From: JAJRXG01 sp964470035
Lineage (GTDB): Bacteria > Bacteroidota > Bacteroidia > Chitinophagales > Saprospiraceae
Assembly: GCA_964470035.1 (NCBI GenBank)
Contig: CAYYBR010000003.1
Coordinates: 1 to 45,276 of the forward strand
DNA: 45,276 nucleotides
Direction of reading: 5' to 3'
Shown: positions 17,530 to 25,087 of the stretch, piece by piece
How positions within the stretch are numbered: position 1 is the first letter of the stretch
Layout of the letters: every line of letters starts with the position of its first letter
Position numbers and translations under genes: made by a program
Notes under the pieces: model-generated
Told to the model about the DNA's origin: nothing
The model's input: only the letters and a program-made list of their open reading frames with translations
Database searches by the model: none

Positions 17530-18657
17530 TCAACTATATCTATCTCTTAACTTAGTCGTAGGTCTTTCAAAAAATGCGTAGATCAGATACGATAGAATTA
17601 AAGATGATAACCAATAGAAGGCGTATCGGATGATAATTATCCAATTGGATTCTCCAGGTATAAGTGGAAAAATCTTAACAATGAAGCCTTGAACTAAGGT
17701 TAGATGAACCAGATAGAGCGAATATGAAATTAAACTAATAGTAGTTATGATTTTATAAAATGCGCCTTCGCTTTTCTGATAATTACTGAAAAAAGGGAAA
17801 GTAAGCAAAGTGAAAAATGGTATGATGGAGAATGAAAAAACATACCCATAAAGACCTGTATGGTTAGGACGAATGATTATAAAATTAGTAGCTATGAGGC
17901 CAAGGCAACCTAGAAGAAGAAGTGGTTTGGCATGTTGATCCCAAAACTTCCGATAGTACATAAAAATGATGGCACCCACAAAACCGAACATTATACTATC
18001 TAGACGAGTAATAACTTGTTTTCTAAAATGATCATCCCAGATAAGACTGTTTTCTTCAAGTGAGAGATAACGAAGATATCTTATCAAAGGACTGCCAACT
18101 ATGATCAATATTGTCACAGTTACAAAGCATAGCTTGGGGTCTAACATTTTCGATTTAATCAATAAGAACAATGCTAGTGGTACTGTTAAATAAAACCACT
18201 CTTCTATGCTTAGACTCCATGCTTCTGGGAAAAACCATGGGTGAGGATACCACATGTTTTGGGTAAAGGTGGCATAAGAAAGAGTCCAACTGATTTTAAA
18301 GTCTTCACTAAAAATGAGATGTAGAACAATTAGAAAAGTGAGGATTAAAAAATAGTTAGGAAGTGTCCTGAACCATCTTCTAATCCAGAAAGACCTCAAG
18401 GCGCTAAAGTCAATTTCTTTATCAAAAGATCTGATTAAGATTCTTCCAATAAGGAATCCGCTTAGCACAAAAAATAGAGTTACCCCGTCTATATTTATAA
18501 AACTTATGATTTGGGCTGCTCTTTCTGGAAGGAGGTAGTTGCCATGGCTAAGTACTACAAATAGAATAGCCGTGGCTCTGACAAAGTCCAAGCCAAATGT
18601 TCGGCCTTTTGGTAACTGGAGGAAAGTCACATTAGGAGAAGTGATGATTCGCCTCAA
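17530..18657 (-). CDS. Acyltransferase family 3 (OafA/YrhL-like) membrane protein
   Basis: An integral membrane protein of 375 residues with about ten hydrophobic helices. The N-terminal FGLDFVRATAILFVVLSHG carries the family's catalytic-region His after the first helix, followed by ITLFFVLSGFLIGRIL-like and FWIRRWFRTLPNYFLIL segments, the hallmark of Acyl_transf_3. Such enzymes move acetyl or other acyl groups onto surface polysaccharides or lipids. The acceptor here is unknown; no polysaccharide cluster is in view. The coding sequence is visibly more AT-rich than its neighbours, hinting at acquisition. Its start overlaps the 3' end of the asparaginase-family gene by 26 bp; an internal start is possible but none gives a better N terminus. 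Confidence 0.88.
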   Translation of the reverse strand: MRRIITSPNVTFLQLPKGRTFGLDFVRATAILFVVLSHGNYLLPERAAQIISFINIDGVTLFFVLSGFLIGRILIRSFDKEIDFSALRSFWIRRWFRTLPNYFLILTFLIVLHLIFSEDFKISWTLSYATFTQNMWYPHPWFFPEAWSLSIEEWFYLTVPLALFLLIKSKMLDPKLCFVTVTILIIVGSPLIRYLRYLSLEENSLIWDDHFRKQVITRLDSIMFGFVGAIIFMYYRKFWDQHAKPLLLLGCLGLIATNFIIIRPNHTGLYGYVFSFSIIPFFTLLTFPFFSNYQKSEGAFYKIITTISLISYSLYLVHLTLVQGFIVKIFPLIPGESNWIIIIRYAFYWLSSLILSYLIYAFFERPTTKLRDRYS

Positions 18658-19654
18658 TCAGTTGATCACCAGTCTCATCCCTCACGGCGTAACTAAACCC
18701 AGACTGTATACAGTAAGATCCTACCTCGCCGCTAGTATTTATAGCGATGAAGGCAACTTGAAAATCTTTGGCTCTCTGAGGATCTATCTCTACTATTCTC
18801 TCTATCGCCTGTTGGCAAGCCGCAGCTGGAGACATCCCTGATCTCATATATTCTGTGATGAGGTGACAACCGGCCGTCCTGATTACTTCTTCTCCCTGTC
18901 CTGTAGCAACTGCTGCACCCGCTTTTGGGTCGACATACAATCCGGCTCCGATGATCGGACTATCGCCTACACGCCCTCTCATCTTGAAGGCCATGCCAGA
19001 CGTGGTGCAGGCACCAGCTAACCTACCTGCACTATCAAGAGCGATCAGCCCCATAGTATCGTGATTGCGTTTTCCACTAGGTAGTTGCTGGGGAGGTGCT
19101 ATATTTTGAAGTTGTGATTGCTCGATATTGATAACAGGTTTGTAGGCTGACGTTTTTAACCAATCGTCGTAGGTTTTTTGAGCACTTTCTGACAGTTCAC
19201 CAGGAGCTAGCGGATGGCCCATCTGTAGAGCAAATTGCTGTGCCCCTTGTCCTACTAGAAATACGTGGGGTGTCTCCTCCATCACTTGCCGAGCCACTGT
19301 GATCGGATGCTTGATCCTCTCTAGTCCAGCTACTCCTCCACACTTATACTGGTGATCCATGATACATGCATCGAGCGTGACGATGCCATCTCGGTCAGGA
19401 TTACCACCAAGACCCACACAACAGGAGATTTCATCTTCGATATATCGCGCTCCGGATTCTACTGCATCTAGTGCATTTCCATCTGCTGCGTTGATCTTAT
19501 CCCACGCATTTTCTGCTACTTGCACGCCGCTATCCCAAGTCGCAACTACTATCGGTTTTCTTTCTGTGGGTGTTGTTGCACACGACAGCTTGGTACTGGC
19601 TAGTATGGGAAGTCCAAGAGAAGTGAGTTGCATAAATCCTCTACGTGAAGTCAT
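18632..19654 (-). CDS. N4-(beta-N-acetylglucosaminyl)-L-asparaginase / isoaspartyl peptidase family, exported
   Basis: A 340-residue N-terminal-nucleophile (Ntn) hydrolase of the asparaginase type 2/glycosylasparaginase family. The autocatalytic cleavage site is before T200 in NHDTMGLIALD. GLGGNPDRDGIVTLDACIMD and GRVGDSPIIGAGLYVD are strong family motifs shared with bacterial glycosylasparaginases. The precursor should split into chains of about 199 and 141 residues. The N terminus, TSRRGFMQLTSLGLPILAS, looks like a Tat signal; a Cys at residue 25 follows but the lipobox is poor (KLSC). It releases aspartate from Asn-linked sugars or cleaves isoaspartyl bonds, probably in the periplasm. Neighbours do not point to a pathway. 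Confidence 0.88.
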   Translation of the reverse strand: MTSRRGFMQLTSLGLPILASTKLSCATTPTERKPIVVATWDSGVQVAENAWDKINAADGNALDAVESGARYIEDEISCCVGLGGNPDRDGIVTLDACIMDHQYKCGGVAGLERIKHPITVARQVMEETPHVFLVGQGAQQFALQMGHPLAPGELSESAQKTYDDWLKTSAYKPVINIEQSQLQNIAPPQQLPSGKRNHDTMGLIALDSAGRLAGACTTSGMAFKMRGRVGDSPIIGAGLYVDPKAGAAVATGQGEEVIRTAGCHLITEYMRSGMSPAAACQQAIERIVEIDPQRAKDFQVAFIAINTSGEVGSYCIQSGFSYAVRDETGDQLIEANHHFS

Positions 19655-19703
19655 GATATAGTGTTAGAGAAGTAATATAACTCTTGATATTCAAAAACAA
19701 GGA

Positions 19704-20660
19704 CTAGCTCACGATAGACTGGTGCAAATCAGGATCTATATTTCCTCCACATATGAGCAATACGACCTTTCTTCCTTTGAATCTTTCTTTTTCCTTCTTT
19801 AGTGCTGCGATAGTTACAGCCGCGGCTCCTTCTATGGTCAAGCCATGTTCATCATGCGCCAATCGGATACCTGCTGCGATAGCGGATTCTGTGACTGTGA
19901 TAGACCGGTCAACTACCTTTTCGCATATCGGATAGGTGATAGCTCCTGGTTCTATACCGCCTGCAGAACCATCTGAGAGAGTGTCCGCTGCATCCTCTTG
20001 GTCGACTATCTGACCCGCCTGTAAGCTGAGTGTCATCTCCATACTATTTTCGGGTTCGCAGCCTATCACCTGTATAGATGAAGAAAGAGATTTGAGATAA
20101 GCACCTACTCCGGCGATAAGACCACCACCGCCGATCGTAACTAAGATATCATCGATATGGTCGAGTTGATGCTGTAGTTCGACAGAGATGGTGCCTTGGC
20201 CAGCTATGATGTCGAGATCATTATAAGGTGACACATATATAGCATCGTTTTTATCAGCATACGCTTTCGCGTACAACTCCGTGTCTAGCGGATTATCGCC
20301 TTCCATTCTTAGCTCTACGGGATATTGCTTGATCTTCTTCAGTTTGATAGGGGAGGCCGTAGTTGGGAGAAAGACGATGCCTTTTAGACCAGTGATCTCC
20401 ATGGCTCTTCCAAATCCTGCGCCATGGTTACCCGTTGACGCAGTGACGAATGTCTGATTGGTAGGCAAGCTGGCCAGTACTTTGTGCAGACTTCCTCTTG
20501 CTTTGAAGGATCCTGTATGCTGTTCTGACTCTAACTTAAGATAGACGTCTCCTTGGACAAAGTCACTTAGTTTAGGACTATGCAAAAGGCGTGTCTCTAT
20601 GATATGTGGTGATATCCTTTGGTGGGCTAGTTTGACCTGGCTTGCTATGTCCTGTATCAT
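19704..20660 (-). CDS. Threonine/serine dehydratase (PLP beta family)
   Basis: About 318 residues from MIQDIASQVKLAHQRISPHI; the frame is open 11 codons further upstream, but homologues start here. The PLP lysine is in SFKARGS, the Asn loop is TASTGNHGAGFG, and the Gly-rich phosphate-binding loop is TIGGGGLIAGVG. LLICGGNIDPDL is the typical C-terminal motif. Catabolic threonine dehydratases of this length lack the C-terminal ACT regulatory domain and convert L-threonine to 2-oxobutyrate and ammonia; serine dehydratase or racemase activity is also possible in this clade. The 159 bp upstream hold no recognised regulatory RNA. It is a cytoplasmic enzyme, probably transcribed alone. Confidence 0.88.
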   Translation of the reverse strand: MIQDIASQVKLAHQRISPHIIETRLLHSPKLSDFVQGDVYLKLESEQHTGSFKARGSLHKVLASLPTNQTFVTASTGNHGAGFGRAMEITGLKGIVFLPTTASPIKLKKIKQYPVELRMEGDNPLDTELYAKAYADKNDAIYVSPYNDLDIIAGQGTISVELQHQLDHIDDILVTIGGGGLIAGVGAYLKSLSSSIQVIGCEPENSMEMTLSLQAGQIVDQEDAADTLSDGSAGGIEPGAITYPICEKVVDRSITVTESAIAAGIRLAHDEHGLTIEGAAAVTIAALKKEKERFKGRKVVLLICGGNIDPDLHQSIVS

Positions 20661-20852
20661 ATGCGGTAAAGGTATAGTTCTGGAGCATATCAAATGTTAC
20701 ACATTTCTAATCCAATCTGACTAGCTAAACGTGAGACATCTGTCTTATCATCTTTAGTTCAAGAAGAACAGAGAAGATCTGCATAAACAGTATGACATAC
20801 CACCTCATATTGTTCGAACGCCGAGCTTCCCCAGCCCATTCTCTTTTGCTAT

Positions 20853-22352
20853 CTACCTTACTTGGATTCTCTCATCTACTATAGCAACTTCTTTGGCTAA
20901 CCTGATGGCAGGCCTCTTGATGGTCATGTCATCTAGATAATACCACTGAGCCTTAGCATCGGTATCAGAAAGAGTTAGGATGACATATCCATGATCTCTG
21001 CCATTGACATATTTCAGATGGGGTATGGAGTTAGTCAGTGCTTTCTCACCGATCTCAACCTGGGAGTCTGTGCGACTTGCGCTTTCATTCCAATTAGAAG
21101 ATGTGATACTTGGTGTGCCGATCTCGACTCCACATGTTTTTCCATCGCTTGGATAATCCGCCGATTCTTGAGGTATATCAAAGGCCCATGATGCATGCGT
21201 ATCACCAGTGACGAATACAACGTCCTCTATATTCTCTTCAGAAAGAAATGCCCGGATATCATCTCGTTCATAAGCATAACCATCCCAAGCATCAAGATTG
21301 ATAGGAAACTCTGGGCGGACAACGCTCAGATCACAAGGGCTAAAGATCACTTGATTACCTATGACCTTCCACTTAGCTTTTGATGCGCTGAGTTGAGATT
21401 TGAACCAAGATAACTGAGCTGCACCCAGCATAGATCTCGGCTCAGCTGCTTCTTCGTCAGAGGATGCAGGTGCTTCTCGACCAGTATACCTTTCATCAAG
21501 CATGATGACATCCACCATGTCACCTATGGAGAAGCTGCGATATAGTTCAGTATTATTTTGAGGTCTGACTGGCATCCATTCGTAGTAGGCTTGTTTGGCC
21601 GCTTTTTTTCGTTCCTGATAATCGCCTTCATCTTCTTGATGATTTTGAGCACCGTCTTTATAGCTATCATTAGTTATCTCATGATCATCCCAGATAGTTA
21701 TGAAAGGATGCATCTGATGAACTCTCTGTAGCCCTTCGTCTTCTCGATACTGAGCATATCGTGTGCGATAATCAGATAGCGTGATAATCTCATGAGCAGG
21801 TAAGTGCTTTCTCATGAAAGAGGTATCTCCATACTTGTTAGGACCATACTCGTATATATAATCTCCGAGGTGAAGTATAGCATCTAGATCAGCTTCAGCA
21901 AGCCCGTGGTAAGCACCAAAATATCCAAACTCATAGTTACTACAACTCACTACTCCTAGCTTGACATCCCTCATGCCTGATGAGGGAAAAGTCTTGGTCC
22001 GACCTATCGGCGAAGACTTGTCTTCGTACACAAACCGATAATAGTAGTACTGATCAGACGTAAGATCTGTCACGTCGACTTTGACGATTTCATCGCTTGT
22101 TAGATTAGTCTGTGTCTTTCCTTCATGTGCGATCGTAGAAAAAGTAGAATCTGTGCTCACTTGCCACGTCACTTCTACACCCTGGTTCAGGGATAGTTTT
22201 GTCCATATGATTACACTGTTGCTTGTTGGATCACCTGAAGCAACACTGTGGGTAAAAAGAGACTCATCGATTGTATAAGAGGGCTGATGAGTTGGGGCTT
22301 TAGAGCACCCTATTAACAGAACTAAGGAAGCAAATAAGAAGTACTTAGACAT
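20853..22352 (-). CDS. PhoD-like alkaline phosphatase/phosphodiesterase, lipoprotein
   Basis: A 499-residue exported enzyme with lipoprotein signal MSKYFLFASLVLLIGC (lipobox LIGC). Residues about 30-125 form the PhoD N-terminal beta-sandwich (FTHSVASGDPTSNSVIIWTK). Residues about 130-470 form the metallophosphatase domain, with metal ligands in GVVSCSNYEFGYFGA, LHLGDYIYEYG, TIWDDHEITND and VTGDTHASWAFD. PhoD enzymes hydrolyse phosphomono- or diesters using Fe3+/Ca2+. They are usually induced by phosphate starvation, but I did not identify a Pho box. The gene sits downstream of the DUF2130 gene on the same strand with about 90 bp between. Length and motifs are complete. Confidence 0.92.
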   Translation of the reverse strand: MSKYFLFASLVLLIGCSKAPTHQPSYTIDESLFTHSVASGDPTSNSVIIWTKLSLNQGVEVTWQVSTDSTFSTIAHEGKTQTNLTSDEIVKVDVTDLTSDQYYYYRFVYEDKSSPIGRTKTFPSSGMRDVKLGVVSCSNYEFGYFGAYHGLAEADLDAILHLGDYIYEYGPNKYGDTSFMRKHLPAHEIITLSDYRTRYAQYREDEGLQRVHQMHPFITIWDDHEITNDSYKDGAQNHQEDEGDYQERKKAAKQAYYEWMPVRPQNNTELYRSFSIGDMVDVIMLDERYTGREAPASSDEEAAEPRSMLGAAQLSWFKSQLSASKAKWKVIGNQVIFSPCDLSVVRPEFPINLDAWDGYAYERDDIRAFLSEENIEDVVFVTGDTHASWAFDIPQESADYPSDGKTCGVEIGTPSITSSNWNESASRTDSQVEIGEKALTNSIPHLKYVNGRDHGYVILTLSDTDAKAQWYYLDDMTIKRPAIRLAKEVAIVDERIQVR

Positions 22353-22442
22353 CTGGATAAAATCTTGGTTGTCCTAATATCTATAATACCTCACATATGC
22401 ATCCTATCTGAGTCATATAATAATTCTTGGTACCAAAGGACA

Positions 22443-23684
22443 CTAAATGAGTGTGTCCACATCGCGTTCTGGGAGCTCCATGATAGACGAGTCGATAGAA
22501 CTACCAGCGATGCCCTTTATATCTCCAAAGAGAGCATTGAGATTTTCTTGTACGGCCCAGATTTGTTTTTCTCTTTCTGCAAAGGTCCTGATCGCCGCCT
22601 TTTTCTCCTTGTTGAGTTGAGTGATCATGGTGTCATAGTTTTCTACTACACGTTTGATCTTTTGTACGAAGTCATTGCCTGTAAGGTAGTTGTACAGGAG
22701 TTCCATCTTGTCACCTTTGTTCTCTTGCACCGTGCGCACAGACTGCGTCTTGATGAGTGCCTCACGTAGCACCTTAGTGAGACTTTTGACTTCGCTGAAG
22801 TGGCAGATCCAGACCCCATCTTTTATATCAAACTGCTGCTGCCCCTTCGGCATAGTAGCCGTGACTAGTACAGCGATATCTCCTTTTACGCGTACTTGAT
22901 CTTGCTTGAGTTTTTCTATCCACTTCGGTTCGAAGTTTTTGGTTCGTTTACTTTCATATACGATAGATCCGCAAGCAGTTTGCGTACTATTACGCACCGT
23001 CTGGATGACATCAGCACCATTGATACCTGTTGGTACATCTTCTATCAGATCAAAAGGAAAGCTTTGAGAGAGAAGCTCTTCGAGCGCCAGCTCTTGTACT
23101 TCACCTTGCATCTGCATAGACCCTTGCTCTGCCTTGCGCTTCATCTCCTCGATGAGCTTCTTTTGATCATCTAGTTGCTTTTGGTATTCGCGCTCTTTCA
23201 TCTGAGCGGCCTCGCGCTCCTTAAGTCTTACTTTTTCTTCGATGCCCTTCTGCTCATCTAGTATCCTTTTTTGGATGGTGAGTTCCATCTGCTCTTTTTC
23301 TTCGAGCAGTATTCTTTCCTTTTTTAGAAAGTTGACTTCTTTCTCTTGAAGCATCCGATTTTCTTCCTTTCTCTTATCAAGCTCATCATTCAGGCTTTGC
23401 ATTTTGAGTTGGAAAGACTCTTGTGTCTGCTTGTTGATCTTCTCTGATTCTGATTTTAGTCTTTCATCAAGCTTTTGTTTGAAGAGCTCATTTTCTTTGG
23501 CTTTCTTTTGTTCAAACTCCTCACGCTCGGTGGCTAGCCTCGTTTTTTCTGCTTGATAGTTAGCGGCTTGCTCTGCAGCTTTCTTCTCGTACTCTTTCTG
23601 GATCTGCAGTCTGATCTGACCGCTTAGTGCTTCTTCTACGTCAAACTGATGAGCACAGTTTGGGCATTTTATTTTATCATTCAT
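22443..23684 (-). CDS. DUF2130 coiled-coil protein with zinc-knuckle start
   Basis: About 413 residues starting MNDKIKCPNCAHQFDVEEAL. A longer frame open to 23744 is rejected because it would overlap the gene's own -7 element at 23729-23736. C7-x2-C10 forms a single zinc-knuckle-like motif. Residues about 30-210 are a long charged coiled coil rich in Glu, Lys and Gln. The C-terminal half (QSFPFDLIEDVPTGINGADV, GSIVYESKRTKNFEPKWIEKL, LVTATMPKGQ) is the DUF2130 domain, which resembles a restriction-endonuclease-like fold and keeps a possible E-x-K pair in YESKRTK. DUF2130 proteins have no established function; a nuclease role is an inference. Confidence 0.88.
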   Translation of the reverse strand: MNDKIKCPNCAHQFDVEEALSGQIRLQIQKEYEKKAAEQAANYQAEKTRLATEREEFEQKKAKENELFKQKLDERLKSESEKINKQTQESFQLKMQSLNDELDKRKEENRMLQEKEVNFLKKERILLEEKEQMELTIQKRILDEQKGIEEKVRLKEREAAQMKEREYQKQLDDQKKLIEEMKRKAEQGSMQMQGEVQELALEELLSQSFPFDLIEDVPTGINGADVIQTVRNSTQTACGSIVYESKRTKNFEPKWIEKLKQDQVRVKGDIAVLVTATMPKGQQQFDIKDGVWICHFSEVKSLTKVLREALIKTQSVRTVQENKGDKMELLYNYLTGNDFVQKIKRVVENYDTMITQLNKEKKAAIRTFAEREKQIWAVQENLNALFGDIKGIAGSSIDSSIMELPERDVDTLI

Positions 23685-23728
23685 AGCGTTCTTTAGAAAC
23701 CCTCCGAAGTAGGTGTGATCATATGATG

Positions 23729-23758
23729 CAAAAGTAATATACAAGATGACAGCTCAAA
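23729..23758 (-). promoter_or_regulatory. Promoter of the DUF2130 gene
   Basis: Read on the minus strand, TTTG (-33; 23755-23758) is followed after 18 bp by TACTTTTG (-7; 23729-23736), a good match to the Bacteroidota promoter. Transcription would start near 23722, leaving a leader of roughly 40 nt before the ATG at 23684. This decides the start codon of that gene. Confidence 0.6.
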
Positions 23759-23805
23759 ACCAGCTAAATCTTTACCTCCACTAAGTTCGATATCTTGGGT
23801 GATAG

Positions 23806-24459
23806 ATGAAACATGTGATACTAAGATCGATTTTGTCAGGGTGGTGCATCTTCTTATCACTATCTCTTTCCTCTCAAGACGGCTGGCAGCTGAGAGATCC
23901 TGTAGATCTCGGCGTTATTGATTTTGGGGATAACAAACTCATCGCTTATAACTTACTGGGATTTGGATTGAGCGAGCTGTTAGACAAGCGATCTAAGGAC
24001 TCGACGAAAGTCTATTCTATCACACTTGCTAACTACTACGAGTATCGTCGCGAGCCACTGACGAACCTTTTGTCCCTAGGATTCAAAGGAGGAAAGCGCA
24101 TCCGTAAGTACCTGACGCTAGGCGCGAGTGTCCATCTTCAAGGTACGATCACATCCGGGGACTTTGTGCCTGGTATAGGAGGCCGTGTCTGGTTCGCATG
24201 GCACATCTTGAATAAAGAGAAAATCAAGATATCATATGATAATGAAGTGGGCCCGAACTACTTCACTTCTCCTTTCCCTGTAGGTGGGACGAGATTTAGT
24301 TTCTCCTCTGTATATGGGTTAGAATTTGAATTTAAAATCCGTGATCAATGGTTAGCTATAAGGGCAAGCAACTTACATATATCCAATGCTGATATAAAAG
24401 GAAGGGAGAGGAATCCCGCACTCGACGCTATCGGTATAAGGATCTCTTACACCTATTAA
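23806..24459 (+). CDS. Exported beta-barrel protein, possibly PagL-like lipid A deacylase
   Basis: A 217-residue exported protein with a signal peptide (residues 1 to about 24, ending SLSLSSQDGW). The rest alternates hydrophobic and polar residues as in small outer-membrane beta-barrels and ends in an aromatic tail (GIRISYTY). Near the C terminus is NLHISNADIKGRERNP. The H-x-S-N-A pattern followed by a final strand resembles the catalytic His-Ser region of PagL/acyloxyacyl hydrolase proteins, which remove the 3-O acyl chain of lipid A. The catalytic Glu spacing is not clearly conserved, so the enzyme call is tentative. It is divergent from DUF2130, and convergent with the next gene, with 2 bp between. 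Confidence 0.5.
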   Translation: MKHVILRSILSGWCIFLSLSLSSQDGWQLRDPVDLGVIDFGDNKLIAYNLLGFGLSELLDKRSKDSTKVYSITLANYYEYRREPLTNLLSLGFKGGKRIRKYLTLGASVHLQGTITSGDFVPGIGGRVWFAWHILNKEKIKISYDNEVGPNYFTSPFPVGGTRFSFSSVYGLEFEFKIRDQWLAIRASNLHISNADIKGRERNPALDAIGIRISYTY

Positions 24460-24461
24460 AA

Positions 24462-25013
24462 CTATACAGCTATGAGATCATTAATCTCTGCTCTTTCATG
24501 TAAGATCTTGATATATGGAAGTGTCATCTCACATAAATGGATGAGATAATCACCCAAGTGCCTAGAACGAAACTGCCTATCAGAGATCTCAGTTCTAAGT
24601 TGATGATCCGATGAGCCATAAGGAGCAAAATACCTACGATAGGCAGGACTTTGAACAAAGTCTTTCATATCATCCTTCGATACATCTTCACTAAGCGAAG
24701 GTGATGTGATACATAAGTACGAGGTGTTGAAAAGATCAATAGTGAAATCTAAGTTGATTGTCTGTTGACCTAGCCCTTTATGAAGATTGAATGAAAAGGA
24801 TAGTTTTTTGTCTAATTCACTTCCTTGATACGTCAGTGTCCAGAACCCATACTTATGGTCATCTAGCGCATCCTTAACCTCACGCATGATATCATATAGC
24901 TCGCAAAATAATTGAGTACAAGCTTGCCCATAAGCTTCGGAGCTCCTAGAATGACGTGGATTGTTCTTGATTGTGCGCAGAAACTGGAGGGAAATCGGAT
25001 GTAAATTAGACAT
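24462..25013 (-). CDS. Hypothetical cytoplasmic protein
   Basis: A 183-residue soluble protein, starting MSNLHPISLQFLRTIKNNPR, with no signal peptide, membrane segment or enzyme motif that I recognise. It is mixed alpha/beta with a helical C-terminal third (GDYLIHLCEMTLPYIKILHE) and a central basic segment (QLRTEISDRQFRSRH). It follows the TonB receptor gene on the same strand after 74 bp. Its ATG overlaps the first base of an 11-bp perfect inverted repeat (25013-25049), which could regulate its expression. It may be co-transcribed with the riboswitch-controlled receptor, but nothing in the protein indicates a vitamin role. Confidence 0.65.
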   Translation of the reverse strand: MSNLHPISLQFLRTIKNNPRHSRSSEAYGQACTQLFCELYDIMREVKDALDDHKYGFWTLTYQGSELDKKLSFSFNLHKGLGQQTINLDFTIDLFNTSYLCITSPSLSEDVSKDDMKDFVQSPAYRRYFAPYGSSDHQLRTEISDRQFRSRHLGDYLIHLCEMTLPYIKILHERAEINDLIAV

Positions 25014-25049
25014 TTTGTTTAACTTATATAGACTAAACGTTAAACAAAA
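25013..25049. repeat. Perfect 11-bp inverted repeat at a start codon
   Basis: TTTTGTTTAAC (25013-25023) and GTTAAACAAAA (25039-25049) are perfectly complementary arms around a 15-bp spacer. The element begins at the ATG of the 183-residue gene and fills half of the 74-bp space after the TonB receptor gene. It could be an operator, or an RNA hairpin hiding the ribosome-loading region. It lacks the GC-rich stem of a normal terminator. Confidence 0.65.
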
Positions 25050-25087
25050 GGAAAATGTTTATACCGTAAATCCATTTTTTTAGGAAG

